Shown here one piece after another: positions 52,978 through 61,984 of a DNA stretch of 64,000 nucleotides. This DNA is from Streptomyces laurentii (lineage in GTDB: Bacteria > Actinomycetota > Actinomycetes > Streptomycetales > Streptomycetaceae). A program made the translations under genes and the position numbers. Position 1 is the first letter of the stretch, and every line of letters begins with the position of its first letter. The notes under the pieces were generated by a model. That model saw nothing but the letters and a program-made list of their open reading frames with translations, searched no databases and was not told the origin of the DNA. The DNA is taken from positions 7,815,501 through 7,879,500 of the forward strand of contig AP017424.1 in assembly GCA_002355495.1 (NCBI GenBank), read 5' to 3'.

Positions 52978-54008
52978 ATGAAGATCTTGCTGAGGGGTTG
53001 TCCGGCTGTGGGCGGGGCGGCCCCTTGGTTTATGCGGTGGCCGGGTCGAGCGTCCAGGTGTCAGCTGTGTGGGTGAGGCCGAGGTTGATCAGTCGGCGGA
53101 GGTTGAGGGCGGCTGCTCGGGTGTGGAGCCAGGTGTCGTTGGCGATCGTGCCGCGGTAGCGGAGTTTGCGGTTGCCGTGGTGGACGAGCCAGGCGACGGC
53201 GCGTTCGACCGGTGGTCTCCAGCGGCGGTATTCCGTTTGCCAGTCGGGGTCGGTGACGGCTTGGTGGCGGGCGGCTGTGAGCAGGTCGTGGTGCGGGCGG
53301 ATGGTCAGGACTCGGCCGGCTTTGGCCTTGGTGCACCGCTCGCGCAGGGGACATCCGGTGCACAGGCTCTTGAAGGAGGCGGTGCGCTGCCGGTGTTGTC
53401 CGCCGGGGTCGGAAAGAGGGACGGTGTGGCCGGCGGGGCAGGTCACGGATGGCGGCGATGAGCTGGGTGACGGTGTCCTGGGTGGCGACCGCGTCGTCCG
53501 GAACGGTGGAATCCAGCGCCCGCCGGTTCCTGCCCTTGAGGACGCCGGTGGCCTTCAGGACCTCCCGCACCGCGTCGAAGACCCGGTTCGGCCGGGTAGA
53601 ACGGGAAAGGCGGCGGCGGAAGTAGGCCAGCAGTGACGGATCGAACGCCATGTCGTTGAGACCGAGCCCGCAAGCGGCCTTCCACCGCAGGTCACACCGT
53701 AGTTCCTGGACCGTCTCGAAGTCCGACAGCCCGTGCAGGGCCTGAAGCGTGATCGCCGAGGCCAGGATCTGCGGCGGCATGCTCGGCCGCCCGTTCGCCG
53801 ACGGATACATGTCCACGAACATCTCCGCCGGAAACAGCACACCACGATGCTCGGCCAGGAACGCGAACACACTCCCCGCCGGGATCAACTCCCGGCAGGT
53901 CTCCCACACATCCGGCCCGACCGTCTCCCCGGCCCATTCCCCCATCACCACAAACACGAGTCTGGCCCCACCACTCACGCGGCGGGGCCAGAACTCCAAG
54001 ATCTTCAT
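52978..54008 (-). mobile_element. IS1182-family insertion sequence with internal deletion
   Basis: ATGAAGATCTTG (52978-52989) and CAAGATCTTCAT (53997-54008) are perfect 12-bp inverted repeats. A weaker match extends them outward by about 15 bp, so the true ends may be some 15 bp further out. The element is about 1.03 kb; intact relatives are about 1.7-1.9 kb. The left repeat starts only 13 bp from the IS4 end. It keeps both ends but not a working transposase. Confidence 0.7.
53030..53945 (-). pseudogene. IS1182-family transposase with the middle deleted
   Basis: The N-terminal third (from MGEWAGETVGPDVWETCRE at 53945, through PPQILASAITLQALHGLSDFE to DSTVPDDAVATQDTVTQLIAAIRD) joins directly, in a different frame, to the C-terminal part TCPAGHTVPLSDPGG, CTGCPLRERCTKAKAGR and WLHTRAAALNLRRLINLGL. 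In intact relatives more than 200 residues with two of the three catalytic acids lie between. The join near 53446-53455 carries GTGAC, which could belong to either side, the mark of a microhomology deletion. Confidence 0.8.
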
Positions 54009-54301
54009 GAACCTTCCAGGACCCGTCCGGCGGATCTTGCTGGGCGCGGGCGCCCGTCGCGCGCGCCTCGCCGGCCTCCTGCCTGTGTGAGCTCTCCGAG
54101 CTGTCCCGGTGACACACGGCGGCGGCCCCAGTGAGCGAACGGCGCGGACCCGTCGATGCGTGAGGCGCGGAAAAACAAGTGTCCCGCGCGGTCCCCGGCT
54201 CCCTACACTCACGTCCACCAGCCGGTGATCCGGCGAGGAGACGGCCTGTCGGCCGTCGGGCCTCCGGGCCGCCGTGACCGCAGAGAAGGGAGACGACCGC
54301 C
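54009..54301. other. Upstream region of the EF-G paralogue operon
   Basis: About 290 bp follow the IS1182-like element. A TACACT hexamer at about 54204-54209, in a clear drop of GC, is a good -10 candidate for the transcript of the leader ORF and EF-G-like gene. GGCGAGGAGACGG at about 54231-54243 and GAGAAGGGAG at about 54283-54293 are purine-rich. The second is the leader ORF's ribosome-binding site. Confidence 0.45.
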
Positions 54302-54424
54302 ATGCGCACCGCCATCACCACCGTGACCGCTGTGCCCGCCGCGACCGTCGTCTCCCGTGCCCGGTACGACGTGATCCTGGCCTCTTCGTCCGTCCGGTGC
54401 CGGCTGCGCGGCCGCCACCGCTGA
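54302..54424 (+). CDS. Short ORF in the leader of the EF-G paralogue (40 aa)
   Basis: A 40-codon frame with a strong ribosome-binding site (GAAGGGAG). The peptide begins MRTAITTVTAVPAATVVSRA and ends Arg/Cys-rich (RCRLRGRHR). It lies 144 nt before the EF-G-like gene, whose own first residues also read MRT, which suggests either a duplicated start region or a regulatory leader peptide. No homologue is recognised. It could instead be a small independent protein. Confidence 0.5.
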   Translation: MRTAITTVTAVPAATVVSRARYDVILASSSVRCRLRGRHR

Positions 54425-54568
54425 CCCGCGACGACGCCGTACCCGCGCTCCCGCGTCCGTACGGCACGACGTCACCACGTCCCTCACCGGGCCGCCGTTC
54501 GCCTCCGCGGCCCGTCGTCACGGGAATCGCGCTGCCTGCATCCGCATCGCACGCGAAGGACCTTCACC

Positions 54569-56644
54569 ATGCGTACCTCCGTCCCCACCCCCGGCAGCAC
54601 TCCCGGCACCGGCCGCGGCGGCATCACCCGGATCCGTAACCTCGGCATCCTCGCCCACGTCGACGCGGGCAAGACCACCCTCACCGAGCGCTTCCTCTAT
54701 CTGACCGGCACCACCCACAAGCGCGGCGAGGTCCACGACGGCACCACCGTCACCGACTTCGACCCGCAGGAGCGCGACCGCGGCATCACCATCTTCTCCG
54801 CGGCCGTCAGCTGCGCCTGGGCCGGACACCGGCTGAACCTCATCGACACCCCCGGCCACGTCGACTTCGCGGGCGAGGTGGAACGCGCCTTGCGCGTCCT
54901 GGACGGTGCCATCGCCGTCTTCGACGGCGTCGCGGGCGTCGAGCCGCAGAGCGAGTCCGTCTGGCGCCAGGCCGACCGGCACGGCGTCCCGCGCATCGCG
55001 TTCGTCAACAAACTCGACCGCGCGGGCGCCGACTTGGACGCGGTCGTGGACTCCCTGCGCACCCGGCTCGGCACGGTCCCGCTGCCCGTCCAGCTGCCCA
55101 TCGGCCGCGAGGACGCCTTCACCGGCGTCGTCGACCTCGTCCGGATGCGGGCGTACGAGTGGCCCGACGGCGCCCAAGGGCAGGGCCGGGCGCACGGCGA
55201 GCGACAGGGGCCGGTCGAGGGGCCCGTCCCCGAGACGCTGCGCGCGGAGGCGGAACGCCGCCGCCGGGCACTCGTGGAACAGGTCGCCGAACTGCACCCG
55301 GCGGCCCTGGAGGAGTTCTGCGCCGACGGCACCTTGAGCGAGGACACCCTCGTCACCGCCCTGCGCGAACTGACCCTCGACGGCGCGGCGCTGGTCGTCC
55401 TGTGCGGCTCGGCCTACCGCGACCGCGGCATCGAACCGCTCCTCGACGCCGTCACCGCCTACCTGCCCGCGCCCGTCGACCTGCCACCCGTACGCCCCGA
55501 CCGCCATCCCACCGACCCGGCGGCCCCGTTCACCGCCCTCGCCTTCAAAGTGGCCGTCACACCCACCGGCCGCATGACCTATCTCCGCGTCTACGCGGGA
55601 ACGCTCCGCAAGGGGGACACCGTGCTCGACACCCTCACGGGCCGCACCGAACGCGTCGCCCGCATCCTGCGCGTCCAGGCCGACCGCACGACGGAGGCCG
55701 ACCAGGCGACGGCCGGCGAGATCGTCGCCGTCGTCGGCCCCAAGAACACCCGGACCGGCGCCACGCTCTGCGCGCCCGGCGCGCCCCTGGCCCTCGAAGC
55801 GCCCGAGGCCGCCGACCCCGTGGTCTCCGTGGCCGTCGAGGCCCGCCGCGCCACCGACACCGAACGGCTGGCCACCGGCCTGGCCCGGCTGGCCGAGGAA
55901 GACCCGTCGCTGGTCGTCGGCACCGACCCCGAGTCGGGCCAGACCGTACTGTCCGGCCTGGGCGAACTCCACCTGGAGGTCACGGTGGAGAAGCTTCGCC
56001 GCGACCAGGGCCTCGACGTGACGGTCGGCCGGCCCCGGGTCGCGTACCGGGAGACCGTCGACCGGGGCGTCCGCGGCCTGGTCTACCGGCACGTCAAACA
56101 GGACGGTGGCGCCGGCCAGTTCGCCCATGTCGTCATCGACGTCGAACCCCTCGACGAGGGGGACTTCGCGTTCCGGTCGGCGGTCACCGGTGGCCGCGTA
56201 CCGCCCCTGTTCATCCGCGCGGTCGAGGCCGGCTGCCGGGACGCCCTCGCCGAAGGGCCGCTCGGCGGCCACCGGGTGACCGGGGTGCGCGTCACGCTCA
56301 CCGACGGCTCGACCCATGTGAAGGACTCGTCCGAACCGGCCTTCCGGGCCGCCGGCCGCTTCGCCCTGCGCGAGGCGCTCCGGTCGGGCGGGACGATCCT
56401 GCTCGAACCGGTCGCCGAGGTCACGGTCACCGTCCCGGACGACGCCGTCGGCGCGGTCCTCGGTGACCTGGGGGCCCGGCGCGGCCGTGTCACGGGCTCG
56501 GTGACCCGCGGGGGTACGGCGGTGCTGACGGCGACGGTGCCGCTGGCCGAACTCTTCGGCTACGCCACGCGCCTGCGCGGCCGCACCCAGGGCCGGGGCA
56601 CCTTCACCACCCGCCCGACGGGCTACGCCCCGGCCGGCGGCTGA
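54569..56644 (+). CDS. Elongation factor G-like translational GTPase (EF-G paralogue)
   Basis: A 691-aa GTPase with EF-G order. G1 is AHVDAGKTT, the switch I region follows, G3 is DTPGHVDF, G4 is NKLDR. Domain 2 starts near 320 (FTALAFKVAVTPTGRMTYLRVYAG), domain 3 near 410, domain 4 near 490 (VAYRETVDRGVRGLVYRHVKQDGGAGQFAHVVIDVEP) and domain 5 near 610. Switch I (GEVHDGTTVTDFDPQERDRGITI) is EF-G-like rather than Tet(M)-like. It stands alone, away from rpsL-rpsG-tuf, so it is a paralogue. Roles of such copies range from ribosome rescue to antibiotic tolerance; none can be assigned here. Confidence 0.88.
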   Translation: MRTSVPTPGSTPGTGRGGITRIRNLGILAHVDAGKTTLTERFLYLTGTTHKRGEVHDGTTVTDFDPQERDRGITIFSAAVSCAWAGHRLNLIDTPGHVDFAGEVERALRVLDGAIAVFDGVAGVEPQSESVWRQADRHGVPRIAFVNKLDRAGADLDAVVDSLRTRLGTVPLPVQLPIGREDAFTGVVDLVRMRAYEWPDGAQGQGRAHGERQGPVEGPVPETLRAEAERRRRALVEQVAELHPAALEEFCADGTLSEDTLVTALRELTLDGAALVVLCGSAYRDRGIEPLLDAVTAYLPAPVDLPPVRPDRHPTDPAAPFTALAFKVAVTPTGRMTYLRVYAGTLRKGDTVLDTLTGRTERVARILRVQADRTTEADQATAGEIVAVVGPKNTRTGATLCAPGAPLALEAPEAADPVVSVAVEARRATDTERLATGLARLAEEDPSLVVGTDPESGQTVLSGLGELHLEVTVEKLRRDQGLDVTVGRPRVAYRETVDRGVRGLVYRHVKQDGGAGQFAHVVIDVEPLDEGDFAFRSAVTGGRVPPLFIRAVEAGCRDALAEGPLGGHRVTGVRVTLTDGSTHVKDSSEPAFRAAGRFALREALRSGGTILLEPVAEVTVTVPDDAVGAVLGDLGARRGRVTGSVTRGGTAVLTATVPLAELFGYATRLRGRTQGRGTFTTRPTGYAPAGG

Positions 56645-56654
56645 CCGGCCGCGC

Positions 56655-56697
56655 CCGGTGTCCGGCCCTCCCCTCCGCGGGGAGGGCCGGACACCGG
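56655..56697. terminator. 19-bp perfect hairpin between convergent genes
   Basis: Arms 56655-56673 and 56679-56697 are fully complementary with a 5-nt loop (TCCGC). It lies 10 nt after the EF-G-like stop and 50 nt before the convergent PucR stop: a bidirectional terminator. Confidence 0.85.
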
Positions 56698-56747
56698 TGG
56701 CCGGGGCGTACGCCGTCCCCCGAGGGAGCCGTCGTCCGTGCGCCCGC

Positions 56748-57944
56748 TCACCCTCGCGGAAACGACCCGGCTCCGGACGGGCCGGTCCCCGCCGGGCTTC
56801 CGCTCGCCGGCCCCGCCGGGGCGCCCTCCACGGCGGCGAGCCACGTACAGCACAGCCACCACGCGTTCATGGCACCGAAGGTGTCGAACGGATCGATGCC
56901 GGTGGCTTCGGCGAACCGCTGCACGCGATTGCGCACCGTGTTGGGGTGGACGAACAGCCGCCCGGCCGCCGCGCCCACCTCCCGTCCGGCCTCCAGCCAG
57001 GCCCGTACCGCCAGTGCGACGGGCCGGGCCTGCGCGCCGAGCGCGGTCCACGCCGCCCGGTGCCGGTCGGTCAGCATCGCCGCCAGATCGGCCCGGTCGG
57101 CCACCGCCGCCAGCACCGCGACATCGGCCACGTGCACCGCGCCGGTCCGGCCCGTCGACTCGGCGGCGGTCAGCGCGGCGAGCGCCAGCCGCCGCGCGCC
57201 GCTCAGTTCCTCGGGCTCGGCCGGCCCGGCCACCCCGGCCGTGCCCCCGGCGGCGCGCACCGCCGGCGCCCGGGTGAGCACCGCGACCAGCAGACCGTCC
57301 ACATGCGCGACGAGCGCCTGGGCGGCCTGCTCGCGCAGCGACTGCTCCAGGCCGTGCTCGCCGGGCCGGGCGACCAGCACCCACAGCCCGCCGCCGACCG
57401 GCAGGCCCGCCTCCGCCGCCGCCAGTCCGGCCGCCGAACCACCGACGAGCAGCCGCCGCAGCACCGTCAGGTCCCGTTCGGCGGCGGGCGCGTGCGACCC
57501 GGCGGCGACGGCCTCCCGGTGCGCCCGGATGAGCCGGGCGCGGACCGCCTCCGCCCAGTCGTCGTACAGCTCCCGCGCGTCGAGCAGCAGCCCCGCGTCG
57601 ATCCCGCTCCCGGCCGCCGTGTCCCGGGCCCGCGACCAGATCGCCCGTTCGGCCACGTGAATGGCCCCCAACACCGCCTCGATCGGCACCCCCTGCCGGG
57701 CCCGGGTGTGGGCGAGCTCCTCGACGAACGACAGCTCCGCCTCCGTCGGACCCCGCCCGGCCGCCAGCGCCCGCGTCGCGGCCGCGAGCAGCGCCCGGGT
57801 GTGCCCGGCGATGTCGGCCGCGGGCAGGACCGCGACCTCCCGCACCGTCGCCCGTACCCCGCCGACCACGGACGCCAGCAGATCCTCCTCGCCGACGACC
57901 CGCTCGATCAGGTCGACCACACCGCCCCAGTCCTCACGCCGCAC
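56748..57944 (-). CDS. PucR/CdaR-family transcriptional regulator
   Basis: A 398-aa regulator. The N-terminal half is a helical sensor (LIERVVGEEDLLASVVGGVRATVREVAVL, then HTRARQGVPIEAVLGAIHVAERAIW). The C-terminal PucR HTH_30 domain is LAVRAWLEAGREVGAAAGRLFVHPNTVRNRVQRFAEATGIDPFDTFGAMNAW. Such proteins often activate a divergent catabolic operon in response to its substrate, which fits the FMO-SDR-MFS-TauE operon on the other strand. The GTG at 57944 has GAGG 8-9 nt upstream. A CTTGTG-N6-CACAAG inverted repeat lies 20 bp before it. Confidence 0.85.
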   Translation of the reverse strand: MRREDWGGVVDLIERVVGEEDLLASVVGGVRATVREVAVLPAADIAGHTRALLAAATRALAAGRGPTEAELSFVEELAHTRARQGVPIEAVLGAIHVAERAIWSRARDTAAGSGIDAGLLLDARELYDDWAEAVRARLIRAHREAVAAGSHAPAAERDLTVLRRLLVGGSAAGLAAAEAGLPVGGGLWVLVARPGEHGLEQSLREQAAQALVAHVDGLLVAVLTRAPAVRAAGGTAGVAGPAEPEELSGARRLALAALTAAESTGRTGAVHVADVAVLAAVADRADLAAMLTDRHRAAWTALGAQARPVALAVRAWLEAGREVGAAAGRLFVHPNTVRNRVQRFAEATGIDPFDTFGAMNAWWLCCTWLAAVEGAPAGPASGSPAGTGPSGAGSFPRG

Positions 57945-57963
57945 CCCCGCATCCTCACCCGTA

Positions 57964-57981
57964 CTTGTGGCCAGGCACAAG
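57964..57981. promoter_or_regulatory. CTTGTG-N6-CACAAG inverted repeat before the PucR gene
   Basis: Perfect 6-bp half-sites with a 6-bp spacer, placed 20-37 bp upstream of the PucR GTG start. Position fits an autoregulatory operator overlapping the promoter or leader. Confidence 0.4.
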
Positions 57982-58125
57982 CAAGGCGCCCAAACCGGTG
58001 GTGCGCCCCATGTCCACCAGCCAAAACAGGACCTACGGTTGGCCGCAGCCACACCGACCGGCCTGCGGCGGCGCCGGCCCGCACCGCCACCACCGCGTCC
58101 GGAGCCACCGCCGCCACACCATCGA

Positions 58126-58170
58126 CGTACACCTCGTACACCTCGTACACCTCGTACACCCCGTACACCC
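58126..58170. repeat. Five tandem 9-bp repeats in the PucR/FMO promoter region
   Basis: CGTACACCT occurs three times followed by CGTACACCC twice, head to tail without gaps, about 120 bp before the FMO start and 180 bp from the PucR start. The 9-bp step is close to one helical turn, as expected for cooperative binding of a regulator. It is not in a gene. Confidence 0.75.
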
Positions 58171-58290
58171 CCGCACATCGCCGTTTCGCCGTACCGCCGT
58201 CGTCCGCGCATCCGACCCAGGCCCCCCGTCAGGCGGGCAGCGCCGGGACGGGGGATCCGGCGGATGCGGCACCGCCCGAGGAGAAGCACC

Positions 58291-59658
58291 ATGCCCCCAC
58301 CGTGCCGTGTCGCCGTCGTCGGCGCGGGAGCCGCCGGTCTCGCCACCACCAAGGCCCTGCTGGACGCCGGGATCGAGCCCGTCACGTACGAGAAGGGCGA
58401 CCGGCCCGGCGGACTGTGGGCCCGCGACAACGCCAGCGGTCTGTCGCCCGCGTACGCCTCGCTGCACCTGAACACCAGCAAGGGCCGGACCGAGTTCGCG
58501 GACCACCCCATGCCCGCCCACTGGCCCGACTACCCCTCCGCCGACCTGATCGCCGGCTATCTCGCCGACTACAGCGACACGTACGGCGTCACCGAGCACC
58601 TGCGCTTCGGCACCACCGTGACCCGGGTCGAGCGCGACGAGGACGGCCACGGCTGGACCGTGACCACCGAGACCGGCGGTGGTACGGAGAGCGGTGAGCA
58701 CGTCGACGCCGTCGTCGTCGCCAACGGCCACAACTGGGACCCCCGCCTGCCGGAGCCCGCCTACCCCGGCACCTTCGACGGCACTCAGACGCACGCCCAC
58801 GACTACCGCACCGCCGAGGCCTTCCGCGACCGGCGCGTCCTCGTCGTCGGCATGGGCAACTCCGCCATGGACATCGCCGTCGACGCCTCCTATGTCGCCC
58901 GCGGCCCCGTCCTGCTCTCAGCCCGGCACGGCGTCCACATCATCCCGAAGTACCTCTTCGGACGGCCCTCCGACGCGACCGGCGCCGCCCTCGCCGCCCT
59001 GCCGTGGCGGGTCCGCCAGCGGCTGGCCGAGACGATCCTCCGGCTCGCCGTCGGCACCCCGCAGAGCTACGGACTGCCCGCCCCCGCCGGCGGCCTGTTC
59101 CAGAACCACCCCACCATCAGCGACACCATCCTGCACCGCCTCACCCACGGCGAGGTGGCCGCCCGCCCCGGCATCGCCCGGCTCGACGGCGACCAGGTGA
59201 CCTTCACCGACGGCACCACCGCCGGCGTCGACGTGATCGTCTGGGCCACCGGATACTGGGTGACCATCCCGTTCCTGTCCGCCCGCTGGCTGGGCGACGA
59301 CGCCGAACGACTGCCCCTGTACCAGCGGGTCTTCCACCTCCAGGACCCCAGCCTCGCCTTCGTCGGGCTCATGCAGTCCACCGGCGCGGCCCTGCCCGTC
59401 GTCGAGGCCCAGGCGAAGCTCGTCGCCGCCCACCTCTCCGGCGGCTACGCCCTGCCCACCGCGCGGGAACAGCGCCTCGCCGTCGACCGCGCCCTGCGCG
59501 CCGCCGTCGACCGCTGGGGCGACCGGCGCCCCGCCATGCGCATCGACTTCGACAGCTACGTCGCCGGCATCCCGCGCGAGATCGCCGCCGGCCGCGCCCG
59601 ACTGCGCCGCGGCGCCCGCCCGTTCACCCCCGCCGGCACGCACAGGAGCACCGTATGA
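58291..59658 (+). CDS. Class B flavin-containing monooxygenase
   Basis: A 455-aa NADPH-dependent flavoprotein. The FAD motif is VAVVGAGAAGLATTKALLDAG, the FMO fingerprint is FDGTQTHAHDYR near residue 165, and the NADPH motif is VLVVGMGNSAMDIAVDASY near 190. Family enzymes put one oxygen atom on N or S atoms, or insert it by Baeyer-Villiger reaction. It is the first gene of a four-gene operon; its stop overlaps the SDR start (ATGA). GAGGAGAAG precedes the ATG. Substrate unknown. A TauE-like exporter in the operon hints at a sulfur compound. Confidence 0.88.
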   Translation: MPPPCRVAVVGAGAAGLATTKALLDAGIEPVTYEKGDRPGGLWARDNASGLSPAYASLHLNTSKGRTEFADHPMPAHWPDYPSADLIAGYLADYSDTYGVTEHLRFGTTVTRVERDEDGHGWTVTTETGGGTESGEHVDAVVVANGHNWDPRLPEPAYPGTFDGTQTHAHDYRTAEAFRDRRVLVVGMGNSAMDIAVDASYVARGPVLLSARHGVHIIPKYLFGRPSDATGAALAALPWRVRQRLAETILRLAVGTPQSYGLPAPAGGLFQNHPTISDTILHRLTHGEVAARPGIARLDGDQVTFTDGTTAGVDVIVWATGYWVTIPFLSARWLGDDAERLPLYQRVFHLQDPSLAFVGLMQSTGAALPVVEAQAKLVAAHLSGGYALPTAREQRLAVDRALRAAVDRWGDRRPAMRIDFDSYVAGIPREIAAGRARLRRGARPFTPAGTHRSTV

Positions 59659-60566
59659 GCACGACACCGACCCCCCTCGCCGCCGGTCGCACCGCCCGCC
59701 CCGGCGCCCCGGTCACCGCCCTGCGGAACCTCACCGGCGGCGCCCTGCGCGACCCGCGCGGCCTGCGCGTCCTCGTCACCGGGGCGTCCGGCACCTTCGG
59801 CCGCGCCCTGTGCGCCCGGCTGTCCGCCCAGGGCGCCCACGTCATCGGCCTGGACCTGGCGCCGCGCGACGACGACCCGGTCGAGGTACTCGCCTGCGAC
59901 ATCACCGACGACGACGGCGTCCCGGCCGCCGTGGCCACGGCCCTGGAGAAACTCGGCGGACTCGACCTGCTCGTCAACAACGCCGGCATCGGCGGCCCCG
60001 CCCCGGCCGAACGCGCCCCCGGAGCCGAGGTCCGCCGCCAGCTCGACATCAACCTCCTCGGCACCTGGCGCGTCACCGCCGCCTGCGTCGACGCCCTGGT
60101 GGCCTCCCGCGGCCGCGTCGTCATGCTCTCCTCCCGCATGGCCGTCATGCAGCTTCCCCTGGCCGCCGCCTACGGAGCGTCCAAGCGCGCCCTCGTCGCC
60201 TACGCCGACGCGCTGCGCCTGGAGCTCGGCACCCACGTCGGCGTCACCTGCGTCTACCCCTCGGCCGTCCGCAGCCCCATCCACGACTCCACCGCCGCCG
60301 CCGGACTCTCCCTGGAGGGCATGAGCAGCTACGAGACCCTCGACGGCGTCGTCGACACCGTGCTGCGCGCCGCCCTCAGTCCCCGCGCCCGCCGGGACAT
60401 GCCCACGACCCGCCGCGGCGCCGTGGAGTTCTTCCTCGCCCGCCATCTGCCCCGCCTCACCGACCGGGTCATCGCCCGGACCCTCGCCACCCGCGCCCGC
60501 GGCGGCGCGTTCCAGGGAGCGGAACTCGCCGCCGGTGTCGTCGCCCGCCACAAGACGGCGCCATGA
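59655..60566 (+). CDS. Short-chain dehydrogenase/reductase
   Basis: A 303-aa SDR. The NAD(P) loop is LVTGASGTFGRALCARL (near residue 39). LLVNNAGIGGPAP and SSRMAVMQLPLAAAYGASKRALVAYADALRLEL hold the NNAG motif and the YxxxK catalytic pair with its serine. A C-terminal helical extension follows (RRGAVEFFLARHLPRLTDRVIARTLATRA), as in SDRs that work beside monooxygenases. ATGA overlaps on both sides couple it to the FMO and MFS genes. It probably oxidises or reduces a carbonyl made or used by the FMO. Confidence 0.88.
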   Translation: MSTTPTPLAAGRTARPGAPVTALRNLTGGALRDPRGLRVLVTGASGTFGRALCARLSAQGAHVIGLDLAPRDDDPVEVLACDITDDDGVPAAVATALEKLGGLDLLVNNAGIGGPAPAERAPGAEVRRQLDINLLGTWRVTAACVDALVASRGRVVMLSSRMAVMQLPLAAAYGASKRALVAYADALRLELGTHVGVTCVYPSAVRSPIHDSTAAAGLSLEGMSSYETLDGVVDTVLRAALSPRARRDMPTTRRGAVEFFLARHLPRLTDRVIARTLATRARGGAFQGAELAAGVVARHKTAP

Positions 60567-61984
60567 GCACCCCACCCCGTACCACCCGCGCGGAAGACGG
60601 CGCACCGGCCGTCGCGCGGATGACCGGCGACGCCTCCGCCCGGGCCACCGGCCCCCGGCCACGGGCCGGAGACCTCAGCCTGTACGCCGCCGGCTCCGTC
60701 GGCATGGGCCTGTGGGTGACCGTCCCCGGACTCCTGCTGCTCTACTTCCTCACCCAGACCCTCGGCGTCCCGCCCTTCCTCGCCGGCACCACCCTGCTCC
60801 TGCCCAAAATCATCGACATCGTCGTCCATCCGCTGCTCGGCTCGCTCTCCGACCGCCAGGCGCGCCGCGCCTCCCACCGGCGCACCCTGCTTACCTGGGG
60901 TCTGCTGCTGCCGGCCGCCTGGATCGCGCTGTTCAGCGTGCCCGCGGGCCTCACCGGCACCACGGCCGCCTGGTGGGTCGGCGGCTGCTACGTGGCCGGC
61001 AACCTGCTGTTCGCCTGCTTCCAGGTGCCCTACCTGACCACCCCCTCCGACCTGCGCATCGGCTACCACGAACGCACCCGTGTCTTCGTGTTCCGGATGG
61101 CCTTCCTCACGCTCGGCCTGCTCGCCGCCGGCGTCAGCGCCCCGGTCCTCGTCGCCTCCGGCGACCGCTCCGCGTACACCCGCATGGCCCTGCTGCTGGC
61201 CGGCCCGCTGCTGTTGTCCGGACTCCTCGCCCTGACCGGAGTACGCCGGCTCACCGGCCACTGCGGCTTCCGCGTCCCCGGCCGGCGCGCCCACTCCGTA
61301 CGCCACGACCTCAAGGCGGCCTGGCGCGACCGCGACTACCGGGCGCTGCTGCTGTCCTACCTGTTCACCGGCACCACCACCCACCTGTTCCTGGCGGCGC
61401 TGCCCTTCTACACCGAGTACGAACTCGGCGACCGCAAGCTGACCGCCGTCCTCATGGGCGCCTTCCTCGTCCCGGCGACGCTGGTCGGACCGGTCTGGAT
61501 GCGGCTGTCCCGCCGGATCGGCAAACAGCGCGGACTGCTCCTCGCCCAGGGCGTGTTCCTCGCCGGCTCGCTCGCCCTGCTGCCCGGCCGCGTTCTGGGC
61601 ACCGCCGTCATCACGGTCGTCGTGGTCCTCATGGGCGCGGCCTTCGCCGGACTCCAGCTGTTCGCCTTCTCGATGCTGCCCGACGTGGTGGCCGCCGCCG
61701 AGGAACGCGGAGTCGCCCACGCCGGCGCCTACACCGGGGTGTGGACCGCGACCGAGGCCACCGGAACCGCCACCGGCCCGTACGTGTACGCGGCCCTGCT
61801 GGCCGTCGCCGGTTTCGTCTCCACCGCCGACGGCCACACCACGTCCCAGCCGTCCGCCGCCCTGTCGGCGCTGCTCTGGGGATTCACCGCCCTGCCCGCC
61901 GTCCTGATGGCGCTCGCCGTGTTCTTCCAGCGCCGCTACACCCTCGACGAAGTGGCGGGCGTCGACCGCGAGGCGGGCGCGTGA
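60563..61984 (+). CDS. MFS transporter (MelB/GPH-like)
   Basis: A 473-aa permease with about 12 membrane helices starting near residue 40. The early LLPKIIDIVVHPLLGSLSDRQARRASHRRTLLTWG region resembles the GPH:cation symporter group (DxxxDPxxGxxxD-like loop), which includes sugar and sulfosugar importers. The large central helix pair and the LPDVVAAAEERGVAHAGAYTGVWTATEATGTATGP motif are also typical. It overlaps the SDR by 4 nt and the TauE gene by 4 nt. It probably imports the operon's substrate. Confidence 0.85.
   Translation: MSTPPRTTRAEDGAPAVARMTGDASARATGPRPRAGDLSLYAAGSVGMGLWVTVPGLLLLYFLTQTLGVPPFLAGTTLLLPKIIDIVVHPLLGSLSDRQARRASHRRTLLTWGLLLPAAWIALFSVPAGLTGTTAAWWVGGCYVAGNLLFACFQVPYLTTPSDLRIGYHERTRVFVFRMAFLTLGLLAAGVSAPVLVASGDRSAYTRMALLLAGPLLLSGLLALTGVRRLTGHCGFRVPGRRAHSVRHDLKAAWRDRDYRALLLSYLFTGTTTHLFLAALPFYTEYELGDRKLTAVLMGAFLVPATLVGPVWMRLSRRIGKQRGLLLAQGVFLAGSLALLPGRVLGTAVITVVVVLMGAAFAGLQLFAFSMLPDVVAAAEERGVAHAGAYTGVWTATEATGTATGPYVYAALLAVAGFVSTADGHTTSQPSAALSALLWGFTALPAVLMALAVFFQRRYTLDEVAGVDREAGA

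Noticed and set aside
54569..56644. Tetracycline ribosomal-protection protein (Tet(M)/OtrA-like)
   Set aside because: The switch I region and domain order follow EF-G (GEVHDGTTVTDF, QERDRGITI) rather than Tet(M), so it is called an EF-G paralogue.
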